DNA from: Thalassomonas viridans
Lineage (GTDB): Bacteria; Pseudomonadota; Gammaproteobacteria; Enterobacterales; Alteromonadaceae
Length of the DNA stretch: 64,000 nt
NCBI RefSeq assembly: GCF_000948985.2
Contig: NZ_CP059733.1
Coordinates: forward strand, 4,402,001-4,466,000
Reading direction: 5' to 3'
Below, piece by piece: positions 46,115-56,215 of this stretch; within the stretch, counting starts at the first letter, position 1, and each line of letters begins with the position of its first letter. The notes below the pieces were generated by a model. It was not told the DNA's origin. It made no database searches and saw nothing but the letters and a program-made list of their open reading frames with translations. Made by a program: the position numbers and the translations under genes.

Positions 46115-46793
46115 CGGCCAACTCCAGTTTGAAACCGACATTAGTGATGGTGGTTAGCATAGGCTTGTCAAAAGGCTTGTCCAGTACATTACGCAGGGTG
46201 TAGATATGGGAGCGTAAGGCATCACTGTCGGGAGGCTCATTACCCCAGACCTTATAGATCAAATTCGAACGTGATACCGCCTGCGGATAGGCCTGTGCCA
46301 GGGTCAGCAGGATATTAAAACCTATATGGGTAAGTTTGAGCAACTGACCTTGCCGTTTGGCTGTACGCTCGTTTTGGCTGATCACTAAATCTCCCAGTGT
46401 CAGGGTCTGGCTCTGATGCAGCTGCTGACGCCGGGCCAGCGCCTGGCAGCGCAGCGCCAGCTCCCGAAACTCAAAGGGCTTAGTGACATAGTCATCTGCC
46501 CCTTCACCAAAACCCCGGGCTTTATCTTCAAAGGCATCACGCGCGGTTAACATCAGCACAGGCGGGGTAATGCTGGCTTGTTGCTTGATTGCACTACAGA
46601 CCTTAAGCCCGTCGATATCCGGCAAATTTAAATCCAGCAGGATGACATCATAAATATTATTGGTCGCCAACTCTATGCCTAAAGCACCGTTAGCGGCGTA
46701 GTCAAGCTGCCAGCCATGTCCCTGGAAAAATTCCGCTAGCTGACGCGCTATAGTGACATTGTCTTCTATTAAAAGCAGGGTAAGTTTTGACAC
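46104..46793 (-). CDS. OmpR-family response regulator
   Basis: 229 residues: receiver domain with phosphoacceptor Asp54 (VILLDLNLPDIDG), Thr in LMLTARDAFE and Lys in VTKPFEFREL, then a winged-helix DNA-binding domain (LTHIGFNILLTLAQAYPQAV; SDALRSHIYTLRNVLD). Start GTG at 46793. Partner of the overlapping kinase. The regulated signal is unknown. Confidence 0.94.
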   Translation of the reverse strand: MSKLTLLLIEDNVTIARQLAEFFQGHGWQLDYAANGALGIELATNNIYDVILLDLNLPDIDGLKVCSAIKQQASITPPVLMLTARDAFEDKARGFGEGADDYVTKPFEFRELALRCQALARRQQLHQSQTLTLGDLVISQNERTAKRQGQLLKLTHIGFNILLTLAQAYPQAVSRSNLIYKVWGNEPPDSDALRSHIYTLRNVLDKPFDKPMLTTITNVGFKLELAGED

Positions 46794-47061
46794 TATCTTT
46801 GAAAGGCACTTTTTTATAACTAAAACCTGAGGTCAACTTTAACAAATTAAATGTGAAATTGAAGTGAAGTTAAAACAATCATTAAAATTGCTTGTATGGC
46901 CAAAAGGCTCATTAAATCCGGTTATTATCAGCCAAATACCAAGCGCTGTCAGACCTACAGAGCCCAAGCCAAGAAGTAAACCTTCTTTAGAGCATATAGC
47001 TGATTTAATTTTTAAATGCTGTGGAATTTGACATAAAGCTCATAACAAGAAATTTAAACAT
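46794..47061. other. Control region of the two-component operon
   Basis: With the dnaJ terminator this makes a 320-base gap. It holds an 11-base direct repeat GTGAAATTGAA/GTGAAGTTAAA (46853-46874), the spacing used by OmpR/PhoB regulators, about 60 bases upstream of the regulator gene; probable autoregulation. No gene seen. Confidence 0.5.
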
Positions 47062-47090
47062 AAAAGCCAGTCAAATGACTGGCTTTTATC
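47062..47090 (-). terminator. Terminator after dnaJ
   Basis: Perfect 12-bp stem aaaagccagtca/tgactggctttt (47062-47073 with 47076-47087), T-run on the minus strand, 27 bases after the dnaJ stop. Confidence 0.88.
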
Positions 47091-47113
47091 AACATGTTTA
47101 CATGCTCTCAGGA

Positions 47114-48250
47114 CTAGCTTTTCAGATCATCAAAGAACTTCTTCACGCCGTCAAAGAAACCGGTTTCTTTCGGTCTGTGATGGGCGGCTTTCTTGTTGAT
47201 GTTGGTTTCCAGCTGCTCAAGTAGAGACATTTGCTCGGCAGACAGGTTCACCGGGGTTTCAACAACCACTTTACACATCAGGTCGCCGGTTGAATGGCTG
47301 CGTACTGACTTAACCCCTTTGCCGCGCAGACGGAACATCTTGCCGGTTTGCGTTTCTTTAGGAATTTTCAGTTTCACTTTGCCTTCAAGGGTCGGCACTT
47401 CAATGTCGCCGCCTAAAGCCGCGGTGCTGAAACTAATCGGTACTTCACAGTACAGGTGGTTTTCTTCACGAACAAAAATCGGGTGATCTTTAACGTTTGT
47501 TTGTACGTATAAGTCACCGGCCGGCGCGCCGTGCTCGCCTGCTTCCCCTTCACCGGACAGACGAATTCTGTCGCCGGTATCCACACCCGGTGGAATTTTC
47601 ACCGAAAGGGTCTTGTTCTTCTCGACACGACCCTGGCCGCGACAAGACTTACAAGGGTCGGAAATGATCTTACCTTTACCGCTACAGGTAGGACAGGTTT
47701 GCTGAACCGCAAACAGGCCCTGGCGCATCTGTACCTGGCCATGACCGTGACAAGTAGGACAAGAAGTCGGTTTAGTGCCTTTTTTCGCGCCCGAGCCGTC
47801 ACAAGGTTCACAAGTAACAAAGGTCGGCACCTTGATTTCAACGGTTTTACCTTTTACCGCTTCTTCAAGGGTGATTTCCAGGTTGTAGCGCAGATCAGAG
47901 CCGCGACGTGCGCGCGACTGACCACCGCCACGACGGCCGCCACCGAAGATATCACCGAACACATCGCCGAAAATATCGCCGAAGTCCTGACCGCCGCCGA
48001 AACCGCCACCACCGTGACCGCCCTGCTGGAAGGCCGCATGGCCGTACTGATCGTAGGCGGCACGTTTTTGATCATCGTTAAGCACTTCGTAAGCTTCTTT
48101 AACTTCTTTGAACTGCTCTTCCTTCGATTTGTCGCCCTTGGTACGGTCCGGGTGAAACTTCATCGCCAGGCGCTTATAGGCCTTTTTGATATCGCGCTCA
48201 CTGGCATCTTTACCGACCCCAAGCACTTCATAATAATCGCGTTTTGACAT
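47114..48250 (-). CDS. dnaJ: DnaJ, Hsp40 co-chaperone
   Basis: Stimulates DnaK ATPase and delivers substrates. J domain with HPD at residues 33-35, Gly/Phe-rich linker ([20 protein letters not shown]), four CxxCxGxG zinc motifs ([32 protein letters not shown]), then the C-terminal substrate domain. 378 residues. 109 bases after dnaK, presumably in its transcript. Confidence 0.98.
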   Translation of the reverse strand: MSKRDYYEVLGVGKDASERDIKKAYKRLAMKFHPDRTKGDKSKEEQFKEVKEAYEVLNDDQKRAAYDQYGHAAFQQGGHGGGGFGGGQDFGDIFGDVFGDIFGGGRRGGGQSRARRGSDLRYNLEITLEEAVKGKTVEIKVPTFVTCEPCDGSGAKKGTKPTSCPTCHGHGQVQMRQGLFAVQQTCPTCSGKGKIISDPCKSCRGQGRVEKNKTLSVKIPPGVDTGDRIRLSGEGEAGEHGAPAGDLYVQTNVKDHPIFVREENHLYCEVPISFSTAALGGDIEVPTLEGKVKLKIPKETQTGKMFRLRGKGVKSVRSHSTGDLMCKVVVETPVNLSAEQMSLLEQLETNINKKAAHHRPKETGFFDGVKKFFDDLKS

Positions 48251-48359
48251 AAATAAGCTTCTTGTTTACTTCTATTTTATTTGGCTGTTTTTTAAAGCAT
48301 AAAGCGCCGGGGATTAAACCAGCGCTTTAGCATCAGTGTAATTTGAGCGTATTAAACGA

Positions 48360-50294
48360 TTACTTGTTGTCGTCTTTTACTTCTTCAAATTCAGCATCAA
48401 CCACGTCATCTGCTGGAGCGTTGCCGGCATCGGCTTCCGGTGCAGCACCTTCAGGAGCGGCGCCGCCTTGTGCCTGGGCTTTCGCCTGAGCGATTTCCAT
48501 TAATTTCTGTGACGCTTCGATAACTGCCTGAGACTTGGCATCGATGGCTTCTTTGTCGTCGCCTTTGATAGCTTCTTCAAGTTCAGTTAATGCAGCTTCA
48601 AGCTTCTCTTTGTCTTCCGCAGGTAAGTCGTCACCGGCTTCTTCGATCTGCTTACGGGTAGCGTGAACCATACCGTCAGCCTGGTTACGAGACTGAACCA
48701 GCTCTTCGAACTTGGCATCTTCGTCAGCATTCGCTTCCGCGTCGCGTACCATTTGTTCTACTTCTTCATCCGATAAACCTGAAGAGGCTTTAATGGTGAT
48801 CTTCTGCTCTTTACCTGTGTTCTTGTCTTTCGCAGTTACGTGCAGGATACCGTCGGCATCGATGTCGAAAGTAACTTCGATTTGCGGTACACCGCGTGGC
48901 GCCGGGTCAATACCTTCAAGGTTGAACTGGCCTAATGACTTGTTAGAGGCCGCCTGCTTACGCTCACCCTGTACTACGTGAACCGTTACCGCCGCCTGGT
49001 TGTCATCAGCCGTAGAGAAAGTCTGTGACTGCTTGGTCGGGATAGTCGTGTTCTTGTCGATAACTTTAGTCATCACACCACCCATGGTTTCGATACCTAA
49101 GGATAATGGTGTAACGTCAAGCAGCAATACGTCGGTTACATCACCGGAAAGTACACCGGCCTGTACCGCAGCACCAGCTGCAACTGCTTCATCAGGGTTA
49201 ACGTCTTTACGTGGCTCTTTGCCGAAGAAGTCAGTTACCGCTTTTTGTACCATAGGCATACGGGTTTGACCACCAACCAGGATAACGTCATCTACGTCGC
49301 TTACTGACAGGTCGGCATCTTTAAGGGCAATTTTCAGCGGCTCTAAAGTGGCCTGAACCATGTCTTCAACCAAAGACTCTAACTTGGCACGGGTAACCTT
49401 GATGTTCATGTGCTTAGGACCTGAAGCATCGGCGGTGATGTAAGGTAAGTTAACATCAGTTTGCTGTGCAGAAGAAAGCTCACACTTGGCTTTTTCGGCA
49501 GCTTCTTTCAAACGCTGCATCGCCAGAGGATCAGTAGTTAAATCCATGCCCTGGTCTTTCTTGAACTCTGCAACAAGGTAGTTGATTAAGCGGTTATCGA
49601 AGTCTTCACCACCTAAATGAGTGTCACCGTTAGTCGCTAATACTTCAAACGTGTGCTCGCCTTCAACTTCATCGATTTCAATGATTGAAATATCGAAAGT
49701 ACCACCACCTAAGTCATATACGGCAACAACTTTGTCGCCTTTTTGCTTGTCCATGCCGTAAGCAAGGGCGGCAGCAGTCGGCTCGTTGATGATACGCTTA
49801 ACGTCTAAACCTGCGATACGACCGGCATCTTTAGTTGCCTGGCGCTGTGAATCGTTGAAGTAGGCTGGAACGGTAATTACCGCTTCAGTTACCGTTTCAC
49901 CTAAGTAGTCTTCAGCAGTTTTTTTCATTTTCTTCAAAACTTCTGCAGAAACTTGTGGTGGAGCTACGTTGTTGCCTTTAGCACTAACCCAGGCATCGCC
50001 GTTATCGGCTTTAACGATGCCGAAAGGCATGATGTCGATATCACGCTGTACTTCTTTGTCTTCGAAGCGACGACCGATCAAACGTTTGATCGCGAATAAA
50101 GTGTTTTTAGGGTTAGTTACTGATTGACGCTTAGCTGGTTGGCCTACTAGAGTTTCACCTTCTTCAGTGTAAGCAATGATAGAAGGAGTAGTACGATCAC
50201 CTTCAGCATTTTCAATTACACGAGCGCTGTCGCCGTCAAGTACCGCAACACAAGAGTTAGTTGTCCCTAGGTCAATACCAATAATTTTGCCCAT
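48360..50294 (-). CDS. dnaK: DnaK, Hsp70 chaperone
   Basis: ATP-driven chaperone. N-terminal [26 protein letters not shown], and [13 protein letters not shown] mark the nucleotide-binding domain; the linker [15 protein letters not shown] and substrate domain follow; the tail is rich in Ala/Gly/Glu and ends with [12 protein letters not shown] acid residues. 644 residues. A sigma-32 promoter lies 54 bases upstream. Confidence 0.98.
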   Translation of the reverse strand: MGKIIGIDLGTTNSCVAVLDGDSARVIENAEGDRTTPSIIAYTEEGETLVGQPAKRQSVTNPKNTLFAIKRLIGRRFEDKEVQRDIDIMPFGIVKADNGDAWVSAKGNNVAPPQVSAEVLKKMKKTAEDYLGETVTEAVITVPAYFNDSQRQATKDAGRIAGLDVKRIINEPTAAALAYGMDKQKGDKVVAVYDLGGGTFDISIIEIDEVEGEHTFEVLATNGDTHLGGEDFDNRLINYLVAEFKKDQGMDLTTDPLAMQRLKEAAEKAKCELSSAQQTDVNLPYITADASGPKHMNIKVTRAKLESLVEDMVQATLEPLKIALKDADLSVSDVDDVILVGGQTRMPMVQKAVTDFFGKEPRKDVNPDEAVAAGAAVQAGVLSGDVTDVLLLDVTPLSLGIETMGGVMTKVIDKNTTIPTKQSQTFSTADDNQAAVTVHVVQGERKQAASNKSLGQFNLEGIDPAPRGVPQIEVTFDIDADGILHVTAKDKNTGKEQKITIKASSGLSDEEVEQMVRDAEANADEDAKFEELVQSRNQADGMVHATRKQIEEAGDDLPAEDKEKLEAALTELEEAIKGDDKEAIDAKSQAVIEASQKLMEIAQAKAQAQGGAAPEGAAPEADAGNAPADDVVDAEFEEVKDDNK

Positions 50295-50347
50295 CTTGAG
50301 GATCTCCGAAATATATAAAATAAAGATTAATTCTGTTGATGAACAGT

Positions 50348-50374
50348 TAGTGGGGGCGGGAAAATAGTTTTCAA
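50348..50374 (-). promoter_or_regulatory. Sigma-32 heat-shock promoter of dnaKJ
   Basis: On the minus strand: TTGAAA (50374-50369), 13-base spacer, CCCCACTA (50355-50348). Close match to the sigma-32 consensus (CTTGAAA, 13-15 bases, CCCCATnT). Confidence 0.8.
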
Positions 50375-50538
50375 TAGAAAAAGTAAAAAAATGTGACGTG
50401 TTTTCGCAAAAAATTATTTCCGTATATTTACCAGGGAATTAAGAAAAAACAACACTCTTTATTTTTCAATCAGATAGAAAGAAAAACGTTCGCAAACCAA
50501 CCACTCGTCTACCTATGCCAATTTTTATTTTTCTCGGT

Positions 50539-51354
50539 TTATAAACCATATTTTTTTAAAATAGCTTGCCAGTTTTTGTTACCGGCCAACGCCAAAACCT
50601 GCTTTTTAAGTTGTTCATGCTCTTCAACCATCCCTTTGGTGAGCATTAAATGACGGCTATAAGAAAACAAAAGCTTAGGTGAGACAAAAATTTGACCTGA
50701 TATTGGCATAGAGTTCATAAAATAGTTCAAAGTAGATACAGGAACAGAAGTCACATCAACCCGCCCGGCTAACATACGTTTAATACTGACGACTTCCGTC
50801 CTGGCATCAATACGGTGTATAAGATTTTGTCGCATAGCCTCTTCAAGGCCAACATAATAATGTCCCCGGACACCACCAAACACCAGACCATGCAGTGATT
50901 GCGCCGTGCCGTCAAACATTACCGGGCGTTCCATCCTGGAAATAATGACATTGCTGTCTGCTATAATCTCTGGTCCCCAGAGATACTTAGTCTGTGCCTT
51001 ATCCTTCATCCACACACCATTAACAAACAACACGCCTCCCCGTACCCCGGATGATAAATACATCTCCACCCGGTTACGGGGCATAACCGCTAACTCCAGC
51101 CGATATTGCCCCGATAACTGCCGGTTCAATAATTCAATAAAATCATAACTAAGCCCCTGCCCCTCACCGGTAATAAAAGGGGGTGATTGGTGGTAACTCC
51201 AAACCGGGATGGCTTTTTCCGCCAGGCAAGTCACAGAAAATAAAAAGAAAGCGGAAAAAAGCAGAAAAGCGGCATAATACCGGAAAACAACTGACGGCCT
51301 GGACCCGGAAGTGAAATTATTTCTCTCAACACTGAATATTTGAAGATTTGCCAT
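50539..51354 (-). CDS. Periplasmic solute-binding-like protein (SBP family 3)
   Basis: 271 residues. An unusually long N-region, then a hydrophobic signal core (AAFLLFSAFFLFSVTCLA). The mature part begins AIPVWSYHQSPPFITGEGQG and continues SYDFIELLNRQL, typical of PAAT-like amino-acid-binding proteins; many lone members of this type have no transporter. ATG at 51354 with AGGTG upstream; an in-frame TTG at 51372 is less likely. Lies alone between grpE and dnaK; ligand unknown. Confidence 0.78.
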   Translation of the reverse strand: MANLQIFSVERNNFTSGSRPSVVFRYYAAFLLFSAFFLFSVTCLAEKAIPVWSYHQSPPFITGEGQGLSYDFIELLNRQLSGQYRLELAVMPRNRVEMYLSSGVRGGVLFVNGVWMKDKAQTKYLWGPEIIADSNVIISRMERPVMFDGTAQSLHGLVFGGVRGHYYVGLEEAMRQNLIHRIDARTEVVSIKRMLAGRVDVTSVPVSTLNYFMNSMPISGQIFVSPKLLFSYSRHLMLTKGMVEEHEQLKKQVLALAGNKNWQAILKKYGL

Positions 51355-51476
51355 GTGAACACCTATTGTCAATGCCCGGCTTATTCACTCTAGCTGACAC
51401 TGTTTTAGTATTAGTTGTTCCAAATCAAATAAGGGTATTCTAGCCGAGATCCGGATGGATATCCTTTGGCAAAGGC

Positions 51477-51507
51477 ACAAAAAAAGCCAGTCGGAACTGG
51501 CTTTTAA
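51477..51507 (-). terminator. Terminator after grpE
   Basis: Stem aaaagccagt/actggctttt with short loop; on the minus strand followed by a run of seven T. 20-25 bases after the grpE stop. Confidence 0.88.
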
Positions 51508-51528
51508 GAGAAAGTTTAATACGTAAAC

Positions 51529-52155
51529 TTAAGCTGAGGTATCAACACTCGGCGCAGCTTTAGACACCATTACCATGGCAGGACGGATTAAACGGCCATT
51601 TAGCTCGTAACCCTTTTGCATTACCGCGATAACGGTATTAGGCGCAACACCTTCCACTTCCTGCATTGACATCGCCTGGTGCAGTTCAGGGTTAAACGGC
51701 TGGTCTTGCGGGTCAACAGCGGTAACACCGAACTTGTTGATGGCAGAAAGCAGGCTTTGCAGGGTCAGTTCAACACCTTCGGCAATGGCTTTTTGCGTTT
51801 CGTCTTCAACATTAACGCTGGCAATGGCCCGCTCCATGTTGTCAATAACAGGTAATAACTCGGTAGCAAACTTTTCTAAAGCAAACTTACGCGCTTTTTC
51901 AACATCCTGGGCAGCGCGGCGGCGGATATTATCCACTTCGGCTTTGGCGCGGATAACGGAATCTTTTTGGTCGGCAACTGTTGCCTGAGCAGCAGCTAAA
52001 GCCAACTCAAGTTCGTTGATCTTTTCCTGCTCAGGACTGATAGTAGCCGCAGCAGCACCTAAGGTTTCTTCTAATTGCTCTTCGGCTTGTTGAATAATTT
52101 CTTCTGCAGCGATCTCTTCCGCAGTTTTTTTGTTCTCAGTAGACTCAGTTGTCAT
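51529..52155 (-). CDS. grpE: GrpE, DnaK nucleotide-exchange factor
   Basis: 208 residues. Long N-terminal coiled coil ([20 protein letters not shown], then [20 protein letters not shown]), then the beta domain with [20 protein letters not shown] and the C-terminal signature [23 protein letters not shown] at 52155. Own sigma-32 promoter and terminator, so transcribed apart from dnaK. Confidence 0.97.
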   Translation of the reverse strand: MTTESTENKKTAEEIAAEEIIQQAEEQLEETLGAAAATISPEQEKINELELALAAAQATVADQKDSVIRAKAEVDNIRRRAAQDVEKARKFALEKFATELLPVIDNMERAIASVNVEDETQKAIAEGVELTLQSLLSAINKFGVTAVDPQDQPFNPELHQAMSMQEVEGVAPNTVIAVMQKGYELNGRLIRPAMVMVSKAAPSVDTSA

Positions 52156-52187
52156 AAAAACTCCAAGGGTAAACTCAATTGTGCTAA

Positions 52188-52215
52188 TTATGGGGATTAG
52201 TTTTCATGATTCAAG
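52188..52215 (-). promoter_or_regulatory. Sigma-32 heat-shock promoter of grpE
   Basis: On the minus strand: CTTGAAT (52215-52209), 13-base spacer, CCCCATAA (52195-52188). Near-perfect sigma-32 consensus, 33 bases before the start codon. Confidence 0.88.
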
Positions 52216-52311
52216 CATAAAGTCGATCATTTAGTAAAAAGTCAACTTTACAACAGCGGCAAATAGGGCGACACTGCCCTTAATGAGAAGAAAATAAAGC
52301 ATTTACACTAT

Positions 52312-53193
52312 ATGACCCAGCTATATAAAACCATAGGGTTAATCGGCAAACCTCATCATGACGGTACCAGCGCCACCATAGAAATTTTGTACAAATATTT
52401 AGTCGAGAATAAATATAATGTTCTGGTGGAAAGCTCGGTAGCCCCTTTTGTTCGTATTGATAATATTGCCAAACACAGCCTGATGCAGATAGGCGAACAG
52501 GCCGAACTGGCGATAGTGGTAGGCGGCGACGGTTATATGCTTGGCGCCGCCCGGGTACTGGCCAGGTACCAAATTGGCGTTATCGGCGTCAACCGCGGCA
52601 ACCTCGGCTTTTTAACGGATTTATCCCCGGATAACATTATCCCCCCGCTGGAAGCTATCTTGCGGGGCGAGTCCCGCAGCGAGCAACGCTTTGTGATTGA
52701 AGCGGAAGTTTATCGCCACGGCAAACTGAAAAGCTCCAACAGCGCGGTTAACGAAGCCGTAGTACATGCGGGTAAAGTGGCCAACATGATCGAGTTTGAA
52801 GTCTATATCGACGGCGCCTTTATGTTCAGCCAGCGCTCCGACGGCCTGATTATCTCCACCCCCACGGGCTCCACCGCCTATTCCATGTCTGCCGGCGGAC
52901 CTATTTTAACGCCTGGATTAAATGCATTATCTTTAGTGCCTATGTTTCCCCATACCCTCACCAGCCGCCCGATAGTGGTAGACGGCAGCAGTGAAATAAA
53001 GTTAATCCTGGCAAACGAGAATTATGAGAATTTACAGGTCAGCTGCGACGGCCATGTGATCCTGGCGGTCATGCCGGGGGATGAAGTCATCATCAAGAAA
53101 AGTGAGTATACACTGCGCCTGATACACCCGCTGGATCACGACTACTTCAATGTCCTGCGCAGCAAGCTCAGCTGGGGTAACGAGCTTTACTAA
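52312..53193 (+). CDS. nadK: NAD kinase
   Basis: Phosphorylates NAD to NADP with ATP. GGDG motif in [15 protein letters not shown], the NE/D segment [13 protein letters not shown], and [16 protein letters not shown]. 293 residues, standard size. ATG at 52312. Divergent from grpE and followed by recN, the usual gammaproteobacterial order. Confidence 0.97.
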   Translation: MTQLYKTIGLIGKPHHDGTSATIEILYKYLVENKYNVLVESSVAPFVRIDNIAKHSLMQIGEQAELAIVVGGDGYMLGAARVLARYQIGVIGVNRGNLGFLTDLSPDNIIPPLEAILRGESRSEQRFVIEAEVYRHGKLKSSNSAVNEAVVHAGKVANMIEFEVYIDGAFMFSQRSDGLIISTPTGSTAYSMSAGGPILTPGLNALSLVPMFPHTLTSRPIVVDGSSEIKLILANENYENLQVSCDGHVILAVMPGDEVIIKKSEYTLRLIHPLDHDYFNVLRSKLSWGNELY

Positions 53194-53242
53194 CACTTTT
53201 TCTCCCTTCCTTCAGCAAAAACGCTTAAAAAATAACTTGCGA

Positions 53243-53283
53243 AAAAACCAGTTACTGTATAGATTAACAGTTACTGGTTTTTC
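53243..53283 (+). terminator. Terminator-like hairpin after nadK carrying the recN control site
   Basis: Inverted repeat aaaaccagttactgt / acagttactggtttt (one mismatch), followed by a T-run. The loop-proximal bases form the LexA box described separately. Confidence 0.65.
53255..53270 (+). promoter_or_regulatory. LexA (SOS) box upstream of recN
   Basis: CTGT-ATAGATTA-ACAG, matching the LexA consensus CTGT-N8-ACAG, 28 bases before the recN ATG and overlapping a TATAGA -10-like element. recN is a strongly LexA-repressed gene in E. coli. Confidence 0.85.
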
Positions 53284-53297
53284 GTTAGAGACAGCTG

Positions 53298-54962
53298 ATG
53301 CTTTTACATTTAAACATACAAAATTTTGCCATTGTCCGTTCACTGGACATCGACTGGAATCACGGCATGACCACGATCACAGGTGAAACCGGTGCCGGTA
53401 AATCTATCGCCATCGACGCCCTGGGATTATGTTTAGGTGAGCGGGCATTAACTAACGTGGTCCGCCCCGGCTGCAAAAAAGCCGAATTGTCGGCGGTGTT
53501 CGGTATTCTAGCCAACCCGGCGGCCAATAACTGGCTGAAAAAGCACGACCTCAATGCCGACGACGAGTGTATTTTGCGCCGGGTGGTTTCCGCCGAAGGC
53601 AGATCCCGCGCATATATCAACGGCAGCCAGGTGCCCCTTGCCCAGCTAAAAGAACTGGGCCAGCTGCTGATCAATATCCACGGCCAGCACGACCACCAAC
53701 AAATCGTCAAAGCCGCTGAGCAGCGCCGCATGCTCGACGACTATGCCGGACACCAACACCTGATGGATGACGTTAAATATCATCACCAGCAATGGCGGCA
53801 ACTCACGGCAGAGCTAAAACAGCTGCAGGAAAATAAGCTGCAAAGGGATGCCAAACAGCAGCTACTGCAATACCAGATTAGCGAGCTGGACGAATTTGCC
53901 CTGCAACCGGGAGAATTCGAAACCCTGGAAGCCGATTACAAACGCTACAGCAACTCCCAGCATTTGCTGAACGAAACCCAAATGTCCCTGCAGCTGCTCA
54001 GCGACAATGAAGAATTTAATGTCCTGGACTCCCTCAGGCGCAGCTGCGACAGCCTAAGCGCCTTAAGCAATGTCGATAACAGTTTAAGCGGCATTGCCCA
54101 GGTGCTCGAAGAAGCGCAAATCCAGATTGACGATGCCTGCAGCGATCTGCGCCAGTACTACGACCGCCTGGAGCTGGATCCGGAAACTTTCCACTATCTG
54201 GAAGAAAGGTATTCCCAGGCGATCCAGCTGGCGAAAAAGCACCAGCTGGCGCCGGAAAACCTGCCGGACTTTCACGCCGAACTGGCCCGGGAACTGGCCA
54301 ATATCAGCTCGGACGAGTCCAGGTTAAGTGCCATGGGAGAAGAAATTGAACAAGCCCGTCAGCGCTATTTAGATGCCGCCCGGGTATTATCCAAGTCCAG
54401 GCAGAAACAGGCGAAAAAACTCAGCGCCCTGATCAGCACCAGCATGCAGGAGCTGAATATGCCCCACGGCAAGTTCCAGGCCCTGATTGAGCAAAACCCC
54501 GGCGAACAGCTTTCCGTACACGGCATAGACGAAGTCAGCTTTTTAGTCAGCATCAACCCCGGCCAGCCGTTGGAAGCCATGAACAAGGTCGCTTCAGGCG
54601 GTGAGCTTTCCCGCATCAGCCTGGCAATGCAGGTAATACTGGCGGATAAAGTGGTCACCCCAAGCCTGATTTTCGATGAAGTGGATGTCGGAATCAGCGG
54701 CCCCACCGCCGCCATGGTCGGCTCTAAACTACAGCAACTTGCAAAAAATACCCAGGTGATTTGTGTTACCCACTTGCCGCAGGTGGCCTGTAAGGGGCAT
54801 CAGCAGCTGTTTGTGGCGAAATTAACCGACGGCGAACACACAGAAACAAAAGTTACGGAACTTAGCGAACCGGCGCGCATCAAAGAAATTGCCCGTTTAC
54901 TGGCCGGCGACAAAATTACCGAGCATAGCCTGGCAAATGCCGAAGAGTTGCTGGCTGGGTGA
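53298..54962 (+). CDS. recN: RecN, SMC-like DNA repair protein
   Basis: SMC-type ATPase acting in double-strand break repair. Walker A GETGAGKSIAIDAL near residues 30-43; a central coiled-coil region with a short hinge; C-terminal ABC signature ASGGELSRISLAM and Walker B LIFDEVDVGISG, then VTHLPQVAC. 554 residues, standard. Controlled by a LexA box just upstream. Confidence 0.97.
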   Translation: MLLHLNIQNFAIVRSLDIDWNHGMTTITGETGAGKSIAIDALGLCLGERALTNVVRPGCKKAELSAVFGILANPAANNWLKKHDLNADDECILRRVVSAEGRSRAYINGSQVPLAQLKELGQLLINIHGQHDHQQIVKAAEQRRMLDDYAGHQHLMDDVKYHHQQWRQLTAELKQLQENKLQRDAKQQLLQYQISELDEFALQPGEFETLEADYKRYSNSQHLLNETQMSLQLLSDNEEFNVLDSLRRSCDSLSALSNVDNSLSGIAQVLEEAQIQIDDACSDLRQYYDRLELDPETFHYLEERYSQAIQLAKKHQLAPENLPDFHAELARELANISSDESRLSAMGEEIEQARQRYLDAARVLSKSRQKQAKKLSALISTSMQELNMPHGKFQALIEQNPGEQLSVHGIDEVSFLVSINPGQPLEAMNKVASGGELSRISLAMQVILADKVVTPSLIFDEVDVGISGPTAAMVGSKLQQLAKNTQVICVTHLPQVACKGHQQLFVAKLTDGEHTETKVTELSEPARIKEIARLLAGDKITEHSLANAEELLAG

Positions 54963-55095
54963 TAACTCCGGCTAAAGTGAAGGGAAAAAGAGCATTTTAA
55001 TCAAAGCCGCACAAATTAGCGTAAATTAATTTTGTATAACGCCGCGGCCTTGGTTATTATCCTCATTCACTTTTTATAGGATGAAAATTAAGTAG

Positions 55096-55443
55096 ATGTT
55101 GTTTCGAATTTTAACTGTCGTTTTTATACTTTCACTTTCAGGCTGTTCCAGTTGGGTATTCCGCTACGATATCCCGCAAGGTAATTACCTTGAACAAAAG
55201 AACATAGATAAATTACAAATAGGTATGACCAAAGAACAGGTAAAATTCATCTTAGGCAGCCCGGTAGTGGTTGACGCCTTCAATGACGATACCTGGCATT
55301 ATGTTTACCAGTTCAAGTCAGGCCGCAGTGCTGAGTTTAACAGCCGCAAAGACTTCACCGTGAAATTTGAAAACGACAAACTTGTTTCCGCCACCGGTGA
55401 TTTTGAGTTATCCGAAAACTTCAATACCCCAATGGAACAATAA
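55096..55443 (+). CDS. bamE: BamE (SmpA/OmlA), outer-membrane assembly lipoprotein
   Basis: 115-residue lipoprotein with Cys17 in LSLSGCSSW, a BAM complex component that helps insert beta-barrel proteins. Family core: KLQIGMTKEQVKFILGSPVV and DTWHYVYQFKSGR. Follows recN, the conserved order. ATG at 55096. Confidence 0.95.
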   Translation: MLFRILTVVFILSLSGCSSWVFRYDIPQGNYLEQKNIDKLQIGMTKEQVKFILGSPVVVDAFNDDTWHYVYQFKSGRSAEFNSRKDFTVKFENDKLVSATGDFELSENFNTPMEQ

Positions 55444-55591
55444 ACACAGGCTTTTATTTTCAGTCGTTCCCGCTCCGAAAGCTACGGAACGACTGATAAA
55501 TTCCCTGTTATGCCACCTCAGCGGTTTGTCTTTATCCCGCCGCCAATCACGAATCCTTAGCCCGTATGCAAACCGGCAGCAAGTTTTAGAC

Positions 55592-56215
55592 TTATAATTT
55601 TTCGATAATAATATCGTATTGATACTGGTTACCGTTACCGGCAACTTTGGCCGTCATCCTCGCCTGCTCTTCAGCAGATTTTCTTTTGAACAAACCGTCT
55701 TGTTTATTTAACGGATGATTGGGAAAATACATTTGCGTCAGCAACGGCACATAGCCGTTTTTGCCTATTTTAAAATGAATATGAGGCGTTCTCTGCTGGT
55801 TGCTACCCAATGGATAGGCACCGGGAACAACCGTTTTAAATTTAAACCTGCCCTGGCTACCGCTTTGTATAATCGCCCAGGCCTGGAAGTTCTCGTCTAC
55901 GGGAGCAGAACTGGTGTCGTGAGGATGATGGTATTTGCCAAAAGTATTTGCCTGCCACAAATCTATGGTCACCCCTTCAACCGGATTTAAATCCGTATCG
56001 AACACCTGGCCAGAGACCTCAATAATCTCCCCCTGGGCAACCCCGTTTTTCCCGGCCACCCTGGTGAGATCGGCGTCCTGATCCTTTTGCGGTGTGATGG
56101 GATAAAAAGGCCCCTCAACTTCGGCAGGTGTCGGCATTTTAGCCTGCACACTGCCGGTAATTACGCTGGCCACAGTGCCCAAGACACTGCCTTTAATAAA
56201 AACACGACGTTTCAT
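55592..56215 (-). CDS. Tat-exported intradiol ring-cleavage dioxygenase-like protein
   Basis: 207 residues from ATG 56215 (AGGAGGGATCG upstream). N-terminal twin-arginine signal KRRVFIKGSVLG. The rest is the beta-sandwich of intradiol dioxygenases (protocatechuate 3,4-dioxygenase family): EVEGPFYPI, GKYHHPHD and TPHIHFKIG supply the Tyr and His iron ligands. The family usually cleaves catechols; substrate here is unknown and no aromatic pathway is adjacent. Lone gene, convergent with bamE. Confidence 0.88.
   Translation of the reverse strand: MKRRVFIKGSVLGTVASVITGSVQAKMPTPAEVEGPFYPITPQKDQDADLTRVAGKNGVAQGEIIEVSGQVFDTDLNPVEGVTIDLWQANTFGKYHHPHDTSSAPVDENFQAWAIIQSGSQGRFKFKTVVPGAYPLGSNQQRTPHIHFKIGKNGYVPLLTQMYFPNHPLNKQDGLFKRKSAEEQARMTAKVAGNGNQYQYDIIIEKL

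Noticed and set aside
47531..48247. 238-codon antisense frame over dnaJ
   Set aside because: It is antisense to a fully conserved gene with no initiation signal.
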